This document shows positions 8,301-16,103 of a stretch of DNA of 33,197 nucleotides, piece by piece. The notes beneath the pieces are model-generated. The model made no database searches. It saw nothing but the letters and a program-made list of their open reading frames with translations, and was not told the origin of the DNA. Each line of letters begins with the position of its first letter. Position 1 is the stretch's first letter. The position numbers were made by a program, and so were the translations under genes. The DNA comes from Cellulomonas sp. (GTDB lineage Bacteria > Actinomycetota > Actinomycetes > Actinomycetales > Cellulomonadaceae): contig NZ_JADGMY010000015.1 of NCBI RefSeq assembly GCF_015234515.1, forward strand, positions 1 through 33,197. The letters run 5' to 3'.

Positions 8301-10109
8301 GACCTGTGCGGCGTGCGCCGAGTCGTGGCCGCCCTCGACGACGGCGACCGTCGCGGCGCCGTCCTCGGTGGCGCGCGGCGCCCAGCCCTGCAGCGTGCCG
8401 TCCTCGAAGTCGAAGGACAGCTCGACGCCGGTGCCGTCCGCGCCACCCTGGGGCAGCGTGAACGTCCAGCCGTCGGCGAGGCGCTCGGTCACGACCGTCT
8501 TCGTCGCCGCGATCGACGCCGCGCGGTCACCGCCGCCGTCGTGCACGAGCACGATGCGGCCCGGCTGCATGGCGGTGCGCAGGTTGGCCGTCAGCTCGGC
8601 CTCGTCCTGGGTGGCCCAGTCGTTGATGGTGTTGGACACCGCGAGCGGCTGCATGCCGAGCGCGACGGCCACCGGGATCGTCTGGCCCCACGAGCCGTTC
8701 GGCGCGCGGAAGTACGGGACCTTCGCCTCGGGGTCGTCGAGCGCGGTCCGGATGATCTCCAGGTTCGCCTTGAGGTCCGCCTCGACCTGCGCCTTGGTGT
8801 AGCCGCCCATGTCGGCCCACCCGGTCGAGTGGTTGCACAGCGTGTGACCCTCGGACACGATCCGGCGCAGCAGGTCCGCGCCACCGGGCGCGGTGACCTG
8901 CGAGCCGATGACGCAGAACGTCGCCGGCAGGTCGTTCTCCGCGAGGAAGTCGAGCAGCTCGGTCGTGTCGGCGCCGTTGGGGCCGTCGTCGAATGTCAGC
9001 GCGGCCACGTCGCCGGTGCCGCGTGCGGCGCCGACGGGCGTGCTGGTCGGGTCCACCGCACCACCGGGGACGAAGCCCTCGAGGTCCGGCTCCCAGTCGT
9101 CGGTGACGGCCCGGCCGGTGATGACCACGTCGTCGACGAGGAAGCTCGTGGTCGGGCCGGCTGCCTCGAGGTAGAGGTCACCGCCCGTGACGGCCTCGCC
9201 GCGGGTGTAGGTGCCGGTCAGCTCGACCCACTCCTGGTCGGTCACCTCGACCGCGGGCGCGGCCTGCGTGTACGCCTCGGGGACCTCGGCGACGGTCGCC
9301 TTGACGGTCGTCGCCTCCTCGCCCGGCGCGAGCTTCACCCAGGCGGAGATGTCGTACGTCGCGCCCGCGGCGAACAGCGAGGCGATCGGTGTCGCGGCGC
9401 CGTGCCAGTCGGACGTGCGGCCGGAGACGAGCATGCTCGCCTCGCCGGCGTGCGCGTCGTCGGTCGTGCGCGCGACCGTGGCGGCGCCGCGGCCGACCCA
9501 CGGCGCGACCTCCGCCTCGAAGTCGCTGGCCAGGACGATCTCGGCCTCGCCGCCGGAGCCCTCGCGCGTGATCTCGATGTCGTCGACGAGGTAGGTGTAG
9601 GGGGTGCCCGCCTCGGTGCCCGAGAGGTCACCGGTGCCCAGGTAGACGGAGCGCGTCACGTCCTCGGTGGGCGTGTAGGTGCCGGAGACCGTCGTCCACG
9701 CGTCGTCGCCGATCGTGGTGTTGCCGACCCAGGTGTAGTCCGTGGCGACGACGAAGCGGATGCCGGCCGTGCCCTCGGTCCCCTCGGGGAGCTTCGCGCG
9801 CATCGTGAAGGAGTAGGAGACGCCGGCCTCGTACGCGACCTCGGGCGACGAGATGCCGTCGTAGTCGGTCGTGCGGTCGGCGACCTCGAGCGCCTTGCCG
9901 CCGTCCGCGTCGACGAACCCGAGGACGGGCTCGCCGCTGCGCGTCCAGTCGCCGGTGGTCTCGTCGTCGAAGTCCACGCCGAGCAGCACCTGCGTCTCGG
10001 CGGCACCTGCCGCGGAGCCGATCGCCACGAGCGGCGCGGCCACGAGAGCGGCCGTGGCCACCCCGATCCCGATAGTTTCGAGCACCTTGCGGTGCCGGGT
10101 CCGACTCAT
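5343..10109 (-). CDS. Secreted bifunctional CE4 deacetylase / GH10 xylanase, 1588 aa
   Basis: Predicted extracellular enzyme that removes acetyl groups from xylan and cuts the xylan backbone. A Sec signal peptide occupies about 1-37. Two CBM22/CBM4_9-like modules follow (about 40-182, 190-331), each ending in a hydrophobic-VDD signature. The CE4 domain (about 341-556) has TFDDGPN (372-378), NHS (426-428), RAPN (468-471) and LVHD (521-524). A third CBM22-like module spans 563-712. The GH10 domain (about 718-1062) has WDVVNE with acid/base E866 and TELDV with nucleophile E984. A degenerate CBM9-like region (1065-1198) and a CBM9 (1200-1390) come next. Two C-terminal repeats of about 95 residues start at HDNWDGDG and HDNWDGNG. 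GGAG precedes the ATG. No wall anchor is visible, so it is probably released. It is a paralogue of the next gene. Confidence 0.93.
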   Translation of the reverse strand: MSRTRHRKVLETIGIGVATAALVAAPLVAIGSAAGAAETQVLLGVDFDDETTGDWTRSGEPVLGFVDADGGKALEVADRTTDYDGISSPEVAYEAGVSYSFTMRAKLPEGTEGTAGIRFVVATDYTWVGNTTIGDDAWTTVSGTYTPTEDVTRSVYLGTGDLSGTEAGTPYTYLVDDIEITREGSGGEAEIVLASDFEAEVAPWVGRGAATVARTTDDAHAGEASMLVSGRTSDWHGAATPIASLFAAGATYDISAWVKLAPGEEATTVKATVAEVPEAYTQAAPAVEVTDQEWVELTGTYTRGEAVTGGDLYLEAAGPTTSFLVDDVVITGRAVTDDWEPDLEGFVPGGAVDPTSTPVGAARGTGDVAALTFDDGPNGADTTELLDFLAENDLPATFCVIGSQVTAPGGADLLRRIVSEGHTLCNHSTGWADMGGYTKAQVEADLKANLEIIRTALDDPEAKVPYFRAPNGSWGQTIPVAVALGMQPLAVSNTINDWATQDEAELTANLRTAMQPGRIVLVHDGGGDRAASIAATKTVVTERLADGWTFTLPQGGADGTGVELSFDFEDGTLQGWAPRATEDGAATVAVVEGGHDSAHAAQVSDRVHQGQGLQYDVTGLLAAGTTYEFEAWVRFAGTPGDMTLSARTETGGTSNYGNLVSITGVTEEWTRVAGRFSLPAYETAAEVYFETAWDSGNPGNTSTFLVDDIVFRTPPPATIEDLTPLKDTVPFPMGVAIDSRETQGDPGTLTQRHFNQITGENHMKPEAWYDAEGGFRIHPEATALMDFAAATDTRVYGHVLVWHSQTPAWFFQDEAGQPLPADDAGRAVLRERLRTHIFDIAGNLAGTYGPFGSDTNPLVAWDVVNEVVSDGGENPDGLRRSEWFRILGEDFIDLAFQYADEAFNEEYAAPGTDRPVTLFINDYNTEQSGKQDRYFALVERLLARGVPVDGVGHQFHVSLSLPVSALEAAIERFEALDVVQAVTELDVATGLPVTDAKLIDQGYFYRDAFDIFRAHADSLYSVTVWGLNDGRSWVNDNGAPLLFNDDLQAKPAYYGAAGQDLPDRVRTATVFGGQVALDEDATSAVEWQQLRLHDVGEAGAFQLRWTADTLTVLADVDGDADALEVQVGDTTYTYARDGSGDVDGVDADRTGGWRAVVHVPLDAAAVGSTVPFDLRVVDGDDVTGWANAGATGTLTLVEELSYLEAPQAATAPEVDGDVDDVWSDAEPVTTAKQVSGAGTAVAEVRTMWTDDTLYVLAEVTDPDIDVTGSDPWIQDSIEVYVDAGNYKNGTYRPQDMQIRVSAENVVSFGTGDEAAQQARVQTATSRTDEGYLVELAVDLLGEGGTNTFHGVDYQVNDASGGARLGITNWADPTGAGYQSNARWGVVQLVSAEPAPGPATGVPAKPLLSHDNWDGDGSFTVKSSMWWGQNAHTLTLLENGTQIATQRVVDATPGAQIGTFEVTGKVNGSYTYEVVATNQHGSTTSRPLVVRVVAAAPGIPVVVHDNWDGNGSYTVSMHMWWGTNADTYKLYENGVLVDTQTLTPDGRNAQHAGTRLEGRAKGVYKYTVELSNAAGTTTSLIAVPVIVWR
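10070..10081. promoter_or_regulatory. Operator-like palindrome inside the 1588-aa xylanase gene
   Basis: CGATAGTTTCGA deviates at one base from the palindrome CGAAA-S-TTTCG. It covers the signal-peptide codons for Glu-Thr-Ile, where the Thr codon ACT is uncommon in a G+C-rich genome. The paralogue carries CGATACTTTCGG at the same distance from its start codon. Confidence 0.5.
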
Positions 10110-10155
10110 TGACGCTCCTTTGCGCGCAGAAAGTCCGATATCGGGACCACCGTAC

Positions 10156-10170
10156 GCACAGAGTTGGTCA
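10156..10170 (-). promoter_or_regulatory. Conserved upstream element TGACCAACYCTGTGC, copy 1
   Basis: On the minus strand TGACCAACTCTGTGC lies 47-61 bases upstream of the start codon. The paralogue has the same 15-mer with one change at 16043-16057. TGACCA could be part of a -35 box, but no -10 at proper spacing is convincing. A perfect palindrome CCGATATCGG (10135-10144) lies between it and the gene. Confidence 0.45.
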
Positions 10171-10221
10171 TCCGACCAGCCCAGGAGCCGCTCGGTACAC
10201 AGATGGATGCAGGATCGAGAT

Positions 10222-10232
10222 CGAAAGTTTCA
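10222..10232. promoter_or_regulatory. Operator-like palindrome upstream of the 1588-aa xylanase gene
   Basis: CGAAAGTTTCA, one base off the symmetric CGAAA-S-TTTCG, lies 113-123 bases upstream of the start codon. CGAA-N-TTCG-type palindromes have, to my recollection, been described at Streptomyces xylan-utilisation promoters as repressor sites. The regulator is not in this window. Confidence 0.55.
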
Positions 10233-10269
10233 CCGCGTCATCCCTCCGGGTGTCGTCCGGGCACGGCGA

Positions 10270-10306
10270 AGCCCCACCGGCAGGAGGGGAACCTGCAGGT
10301 GGGGCT
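10270..10306 (-). terminator. Hairpin after the 1872-aa xylanase gene
   Basis: Arms 10270-10284 and 10292-10306 (15 bp with one mismatch) around the loop AGGGGAA, about 42 bases past the stop codon. The 239-base gap between the two xylanase genes thus holds a terminator for one and a leader region for the other, suggesting separate transcripts. Confidence 0.7.
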
Positions 10307-10348
10307 CCGTCGAGGGCGTCCCGGGGTCGGGGCCCGGGACGCGTGGGG

Positions 10349-13300
10349 TCAGCCGCCCAGCGTGCGCCGCACCTCGGAGGCGAGGTGCCCACGACGCCGG
10401 ACGACCACCAGGACCGTCCCGGTGAGCAGGACCAGCACGCCCAGCAGGCCCAGGCCCAGACCGGCACCCGTGGTGGCCAGGCTGCCGCCGCGAGCCGGCG
10501 GCGTCACCGCCGCGCCGGGTGCCGCGGCCGCCGCGGAGACGGTCAGTGCGCCCTCCGCGAGCACGTCGCCGCCGACCGCCGCGACGATCCGGTAGACACC
10601 CGCGGGGGTGGTCGCCGGGATCGTCACCGTCAGCGACGCCGCACCGTTGCCGGCCACCACGACCGAGCCGAGGAGCGTCGTGCCCGCCGGCGCCACGGCC
10701 GCGGCCCCGACACCGCCCGCACCGCCCGACGCGGTCGCGCCGTTGCCCATCGCGAGGACGACCTCGTCACCCGGCGTGAAGCCCTCCAGGTCGACCGTGA
10801 TGGTCCCACCGGCCCTGACGGACCCCAGCGAGAGGCTCAGCTCCGGCGTGGCGTCCTCGTCCGGCGGCGTCAGCGCCGAGACGAGCTGCGCCACACCCCA
10901 GCGCTGGGGCGACTGGAAGCCCAGCCCTGTCGGGTCGGCCCACGTGCGCACCGAGGTGCGCGCGCCGGCCACGGCGTCGTTGACCTGGACGTCCAGGCCG
11001 TGCAACGTGCCGAGCCCGAGGTACTGGTCGAGCATGTCGACGGCCGCCTCGACGCGGTAGCCCGTGGCCGTCTGCGCGACCTGCGACTCGATCCGCGCCC
11101 GGTGGAAGCCCTCGTCGCCCTGACCGATCGTGACCGTGTTGGTCGCGTCGATCCGCACGTGGAGGTCGTCGTACCGGAACGTCGGGTTCTTGAAGTTCCC
11201 GGCGTCGAGGAAGATCTCGAGCGAGTCCTTCTCGTGCGCCGCGACCGCCGAGGTGTCCGGGGTCTCGTCGACCACGTCCGCGAGGACGTAGAGCTTCGAG
11301 CCCTTCCACATCGTCCGGACCGTGGCGGTGGCCCCGGCCGTACCGCTCACCTGGGTGCGGGTGGAGACCGTCGCTGCCGACCCCCACACGTCGTCCACGG
11401 CGCCGTCGATCGTCGGCACGGACGCCGCCTGGACGACCTCGACCGTCGACAGCGGCTCGACGAGCGACAGCTCGCCCAGGTGACCGGGCGCGTTCCAGCC
11501 GACGACGTCGACCCCGTCGAAGACCCGCAGGTCGAAGGCGAGCGTGTCGCCCTGCACGGCCGTCACCGGCACGTGGACCACGACGCCCCAGCCGCTCGAG
11601 CCCTCGGCCACGACACCGTCGAGGTCACCCGAGCCGTCGCGCGAGATGCGGTACGTCTGCTCGCCGACCTGCAGCTCGAGGATGTTCCACCGGTCGGCCA
11701 CCTCGGCGTACACCGAGAGGTGGTCGGCGGCCCAGCGGGCCTGGAAGGCGGCCTCGCCGTCGACGTCCAGCAGCGGCAGCTGCTGCCACGCGACGTCGTC
11801 GAACGCCGCGTCGTCGAGCGCCACGTCACCGGCGAACACGTTCGCGCTGCGCAGCCGCGCCGGCAGGTCCGCACCGCGGATGCCGTAGTACGCCGGCTTG
11901 GCCTGCATGCCCTCGTCGAAGACGAGCGGACCGCCGTTGGCGTTGCGCCACGACCGCGTGTCGTACAGGCCCCACACGGTGATCGAGAACATCTGCTCCT
12001 CGTACCGGGCGAACGCCTCGAACGCGTCGCGGTAGTAGTAGCCCTGCTCGATGAACAGCGCCTCTGTCGCGGGCGTGCCCGTGGTGACGTCGAACTCCGT
12101 GACCGCCTGCAGCAGCCCCAGGCCCGAGAACCGCTCCAGCGCGCCCTCGAGGAACGACACCGGCAGCGAGAGCGACACGTGGAACTGGTGACCCACGCCG
12201 TCGATCGGCACGCCACGCTCGATGAGGTCCGTCACCAGGCGGTGGTACCGGTCCTGCTTGCTCAGCAGCTCGCTGTTGTAGTCGTTGATGAACAGCGCGA
12301 TCCGGTCGGCCCCCGGTGCGAGGTACACGCCGTTGACGTACTCCTCCGCGTACTCGAACGCGCGGTCGACGAACTCCTCGCCGAGGTACTTGTACCAGTC
12401 GCTGCGGCGCATGCCGTCGTCCGTGGCGCTGTCGGAGATGACCTCGTTGACGACGTCCCAGCCGACGACCGGGTTGGTCGGCGAGCCGAACGGGCCGTAC
12501 TCCTCGGCGATCCACCCCGCGACCTTCTGGATGTGGGTCTCCATGCGCTGGCGGACGATCTCGGCGCTCGCGTCGTCCACCGGCAGGGGGTTGCCGGCGT
12601 CGTCCTGGAAGAACCAGGCCGGCGTCTGCGCGTGCCACACGAGCACGTGCCCGTAGACCCGCAGGTCGTTGGCGACGGCGTAGTCCATGACGGCCCTGGT
12701 GTCCGCGCTGGGCGCGAACGTGCGGCCGCTGTACCAGTTCTCCGGCTTCATCGAGTTCTCGGCCGTGACCTGCTCGAAGTGCTGGTTGAGCAGCTGCGCG
12801 GCCGACCGCTGCGTCTCGCGACCGTCGATCGCGACACCGAGCGGGACGCCCACCGACTCGTACAGCGGCGCCAGGTCGTCCTGGATCACCGGGTCGGGGC
12901 GCATCTGGAACGTGATGTCGTCGACGAGGAACGTCGAGGTGTTGCCGGGGTCGTTGTTCGCCCACCTGGTCTCGAAGTAGACCTCCGCGGCGTTCGTGTA
13001 CGACGGCATCGTGAACTGGCCCGACACCCGCACCCAGTCGTTCGACATCCCCGTCAGGGTCACCAGGTTCGGGTACGACGACGTGCCGGTGTTGACGTGC
13101 GCGCTCAGGGTGACGTCACCCGGGGTGCCCTCGAACTTGATCCAGGCCGAGAAGTCGTACGTCGCACCGACCTCGAAGATGCCGGCCACGGTGTGCTGCA
13201 GACCCTGGCCCTGGTGGACGCGGTCCGAGACGCGCGCCGCGTACTGCGAGTCGCGGCCCGGCGAGACGACCGTCACCGTGGGCGCACCCTGGCCGTTGTC

Positions 13301-15967
13301 ACGGCCCGTCCACCCCTGGAGCGTGTTGTCCTCGAAGTCCGCGTCGATGCTCGTCGGCGTCGCCCACGACGGGTCGTCACCACCGGCCGGCAGCGTGAAC
13401 TCCCAGCCCGCGGCCAGCCGCTCCGCCACCACGGTCCTGGTGGCCGCGACCGATCCGGAGCGGTCGGGGCTGCCACCGTCGTGCACGAGCACGACCTCGC
13501 CGTTCTTCATGCTCGCCCGCAGGTTCGTGGTCAGGATGCCCTCGTCCTGCGTCTCCCAGTCGGCGATCGTGTTGGTCACCGCGAGGGGCTGCATGCCGAG
13601 CGCGACGGCCACGGGAGCCGTCTGGCCCCACGACGCGTTGGGCGCACGGAAGTACGGCACCCTGGCCTCGGGGTCGTCCAGCGCGTCGCGGATGATCGCG
13701 AGGTTGGCCTTCAGGTCCGTCTCCACCTGCGCCTTGGTCCACGAGCCCATGTCCGCGTAGGACGTGCCGTGGTTGCACAGCGCGTGACCGTCGGACACGA
13801 TCCGCTGCAGCAGCGCGGCCCCGCCCGAGGCCGTGACGTTCTGGCCGATGACGCAGAACGTCGCCACGACGTCGTTCTCCGCCAGGAAGTCCAGCAGCTC
13901 GGTCGTGTGGACGCCGTTCGGGCCGTCGTCGAACGTCAGCGCCGCCGTGTTCGTGGCACCCGCGACGGGGCGCGCCGCGCTGACCGGCGTGACCGTCGGG
14001 TTGACCGCACCACCCGGCACGAAGCCCACCAGGTCCGGCACCCAGCCGTCGCCCGGGACCGTCCCGAACGGCGGGCCGACGATCTCCACGTCGTCGACGA
14101 GGAAACTCACGGTCGCGTCGGCCGCCTCGAAGTACAGGTCACCGGTGACGCCCGCGGGGCGCGTCCAGGTGCCCGTCAGGTGCACCCACGCGCCGTCGGT
14201 GACGTCGACCGCCGGCGCCGCCGTCGGGTACGTGGACGCGGAGTCCGCGACCGTCATCTTGACGGTCGTGGGCGCCGAGCCCGGTGCGAGCCGCACCCAC
14301 GCGGAGATCGCGTACGTGCCGCCCTCGACGAACAGCGTGTTGATCGAGGTCTGCGCGCCGTGCCAGTTCTCCGACCTGCCCGAGACCAGCATCGCGCCGT
14401 TGCCCGTGCGCGGTCTGTCGGTGGTGCGCGCGGCGCTGCCGCCGCGACCGGCCCACGGCTCGATCCCGGACTCGAAGTCCGAGGCCAGGACCGTCTCGTC
14501 GGCCGGCGGGTCGACCGGCGGCGTCACCGTCGCCGGACGCGTGACGAGCACGTCGTCGACCAGGAAGCCCGGCATCGAGCCGGTCCACGTGCCCGCCTCG
14601 ATCATGAGCTTCACGGTGCCGGCGTCGGCTCCCGCCGGGACGGTGTACGTGCCGGTCAGCGTGGTCCAGCCGTCGGTCGTGATCGGGGTCGCCGCGACGG
14701 GCGTGTACGCACCGTCGTCCATCGTGAAGCGGCCCAACGCGTCCGCGTCCGCGTCCAGCAGGCGCATGCGCGCGCTGAACGTGTACTCGACGCCGGCGGT
14801 GAACAGGCCGGTGGCGGACTGCACCGTGTGCCACGTCTCGCCGCGGTTCGTGACGCTCAGCGCCTTGCCGTCACCCTCGGTGACGTAGCCCAGGTCGGGC
14901 GAGCCGCTCTGCTGCAGGACACCGAGGGACGAGCCGTCGAAGTTCTCCGAGACGACGGTGGTGGTGGCGGGCGGGGCCGCGGGCGCGGGGCGCGTCACGA
15001 GGATGTCGTCCACCTCGTAGGCGTACGCTCCTCCCCCGCTGAGGTCGCTCGTGCCGATGAACAGCTGGCGCGTGGTGTCCTCGGTGGGCGTGAAGGTGCC
15101 GGTCACGGCCTTCCAGCCGCTCGCGTCGATCGTCGTGTTGCCGATCCACGTGTAGGCGGGGTCGGTGACGAAGCGCAGGTCCGCCGTGCCGGCGGTGCCG
15201 GCCGCGAGGCGCGCACGCGCCGTCACGGTGTAGGTGACGCCTGCCTCGAGCTCGACCGCGGGCGACTTGATGCCGTCGCTGTCCGCCGTGCGGTTCGCGA
15301 CCCGCAGGTGCTTGCCGGCGGCGACGTCGGTGAGCGTCGGGTCGCCGCTCTGCACCCAGCCGCCACGGCCGGGCGTCTCGAGGTCCGCTGCGGCGACCGT
15401 GACGGTCGTGCCGGGGTCGGCGCCGGGGCGCGTGATCAGCAGGTCGTCGACGAGGTAGGTGTACGTGGCGGCCGGGCCGGACAGCGCGTCCGCGCCGAAC
15501 GTGAACGCCTCGTCCCTGCTCTCGGGGGCGGTCCACGTGCCGGTGACCGTCGTCCACCCGGCGGCGTTGACGCCCGCGGTGTCGCCGATCCACGAGTACG
15601 AGGGGGCACCGGTCTGGAACCGCATCGCCGTGGTGCCGACCGTGCCCGCGGCGAGCTTCGCGCGAGCGCTGAACGTGTACGTCACGCCCGCCTCGACGGC
15701 GACCGTCGGGGACGTGATGCCGTCCCACGTCTCGGCGCGGTCGGCGACCTGCAGCACGGTCTCGCTCGGGTACGTGAGGGTCGGCCCGCCGCTCTGCGAC
15801 CAGCCGTTCGAGGTCCCGTCCTCGAAGTCCACGGACAGCACGGTCACGGGTTCGGCCGCGCTCGCGGACGACGACGTCGTGCCGACCATCGGGGCGGCCA
15901 CCAGCGCCAGGACGGCCGCACCTACCGCGATACTTTCGGACGCCTTTCGGCGCTGCTTCGCTCGCAT
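10349..15967 (-). CDS. Sortase-anchored CE4 deacetylase / GH10 xylanase, 1872 aa
   Basis: Predicted surface-bound paralogue of the neighbouring xylanase. Signal peptide about 1-38. Four CBM22/CBM4_9-like modules lie at about 43-180, 189-326, 336-476 and 492-630, each ending in hydrophobic-VDD. The CE4 domain (about 643-862) has TFDDGPN (678-684), NHG (732-734), RAPN (774-777) and LVHD (827-830). A CBM22-like module (872-1020) precedes GH10 (about 1030-1370), with WDVVNE (acid/base E1175) and TEFDV (nucleophile E1291). CBM9-like regions follow at 1375-1500 and 1508-1698, then an Ig-like domain (about 1708-1812). The C-terminus carries LATTG (1830-1834), a membrane helix (about 1836-1856) and RRR, a sorting signal of the LAXTG type linked to class E sortases. 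GGGAG precedes the ATG. It starts 160 bases after nadB. Confidence 0.93.
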   Translation of the reverse strand: MRAKQRRKASESIAVGAAVLALVAAPMVGTTSSSASAAEPVTVLSVDFEDGTSNGWSQSGGPTLTYPSETVLQVADRAETWDGITSPTVAVEAGVTYTFSARAKLAAGTVGTTAMRFQTGAPSYSWIGDTAGVNAAGWTTVTGTWTAPESRDEAFTFGADALSGPAATYTYLVDDLLITRPGADPGTTVTVAAADLETPGRGGWVQSGDPTLTDVAAGKHLRVANRTADSDGIKSPAVELEAGVTYTVTARARLAAGTAGTADLRFVTDPAYTWIGNTTIDASGWKAVTGTFTPTEDTTRQLFIGTSDLSGGGAYAYEVDDILVTRPAPAAPPATTTVVSENFDGSSLGVLQQSGSPDLGYVTEGDGKALSVTNRGETWHTVQSATGLFTAGVEYTFSARMRLLDADADALGRFTMDDGAYTPVAATPITTDGWTTLTGTYTVPAGADAGTVKLMIEAGTWTGSMPGFLVDDVLVTRPATVTPPVDPPADETVLASDFESGIEPWAGRGGSAARTTDRPRTGNGAMLVSGRSENWHGAQTSINTLFVEGGTYAISAWVRLAPGSAPTTVKMTVADSASTYPTAAPAVDVTDGAWVHLTGTWTRPAGVTGDLYFEAADATVSFLVDDVEIVGPPFGTVPGDGWVPDLVGFVPGGAVNPTVTPVSAARPVAGATNTAALTFDDGPNGVHTTELLDFLAENDVVATFCVIGQNVTASGGAALLQRIVSDGHALCNHGTSYADMGSWTKAQVETDLKANLAIIRDALDDPEARVPYFRAPNASWGQTAPVAVALGMQPLAVTNTIADWETQDEGILTTNLRASMKNGEVVLVHDGGSPDRSGSVAATRTVVAERLAAGWEFTLPAGGDDPSWATPTSIDADFEDNTLQGWTGRDNGQGAPTVTVVSPGRDSQYAARVSDRVHQGQGLQHTVAGIFEVGATYDFSAWIKFEGTPGDVTLSAHVNTGTSSYPNLVTLTGMSNDWVRVSGQFTMPSYTNAAEVYFETRWANNDPGNTSTFLVDDITFQMRPDPVIQDDLAPLYESVGVPLGVAIDGRETQRSAAQLLNQHFEQVTAENSMKPENWYSGRTFAPSADTRAVMDYAVANDLRVYGHVLVWHAQTPAWFFQDDAGNPLPVDDASAEIVRQRMETHIQKVAGWIAEEYGPFGSPTNPVVGWDVVNEVISDSATDDGMRRSDWYKYLGEEFVDRAFEYAEEYVNGVYLAPGADRIALFINDYNSELLSKQDRYHRLVTDLIERGVPIDGVGHQFHVSLSLPVSFLEGALERFSGLGLLQAVTEFDVTTGTPATEALFIEQGYYYRDAFEAFARYEEQMFSITVWGLYDTRSWRNANGGPLVFDEGMQAKPAYYGIRGADLPARLRSANVFAGDVALDDAAFDDVAWQQLPLLDVDGEAAFQARWAADHLSVYAEVADRWNILELQVGEQTYRISRDGSGDLDGVVAEGSSGWGVVVHVPVTAVQGDTLAFDLRVFDGVDVVGWNAPGHLGELSLVEPLSTVEVVQAASVPTIDGAVDDVWGSAATVSTRTQVSGTAGATATVRTMWKGSKLYVLADVVDETPDTSAVAAHEKDSLEIFLDAGNFKNPTFRYDDLHVRIDATNTVTIGQGDEGFHRARIESQVAQTATGYRVEAAVDMLDQYLGLGTLHGLDVQVNDAVAGARTSVRTWADPTGLGFQSPQRWGVAQLVSALTPPDEDATPELSLSLGSVRAGGTITVDLEGFTPGDEVVLAMGNGATASGGAGGVGAAAVAPAGTTLLGSVVVAGNGAASLTVTIPATTPAGVYRIVAAVGGDVLAEGALTVSAAAAAPGAAVTPPARGGSLATTGAGLGLGLLGVLVLLTGTVLVVVRRRGHLASEVRRTLGG
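15928..15939. promoter_or_regulatory. Operator-like palindrome inside the 1872-aa xylanase gene
   Basis: CGATACTTTCGG covers the signal-peptide codons Ser-Glu-Ser-Ile. The second Ser is AGT, a rare choice at this base composition. It matches the intragenic site of the paralogue in sequence and in distance from the ATG. Confidence 0.5.
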
Positions 15968-16042
15968 GTCGCTCCCTTGCGCACACCGGACGACCCCAGC
16001 TGCGGGGCCAGGAGGCTCAGTGTGGGGAGTTTCCGCCGATCA

Positions 16043-16057
16043 GCACAGGGTTGGTCA
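16043..16057 (-). promoter_or_regulatory. Conserved upstream element TGACCAACYCTGTGC, copy 2
   Basis: On the minus strand TGACCAACCCTGTGC, 76-90 bases upstream of the start codon. It differs from copy 1 by one base but sits about 29 bases further from its gene, while the flanks differ, so the element itself seems to be retained. Confidence 0.45.
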
Positions 16058-16092
16058 CTCGTTCAGATGCAGCCCGGTCATGGGACCACTCG

Positions 16093-16103
16093 TGAAACTT
16101 TCG
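16093..16103. promoter_or_regulatory. Operator-like palindrome upstream of the 1872-aa xylanase gene
   Basis: TGAAACTTTCG, one base off CGAAA-S-TTTCG, 126-136 bases upstream of the start codon, inside the 160-base gap to nadB. Confidence 0.55.
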
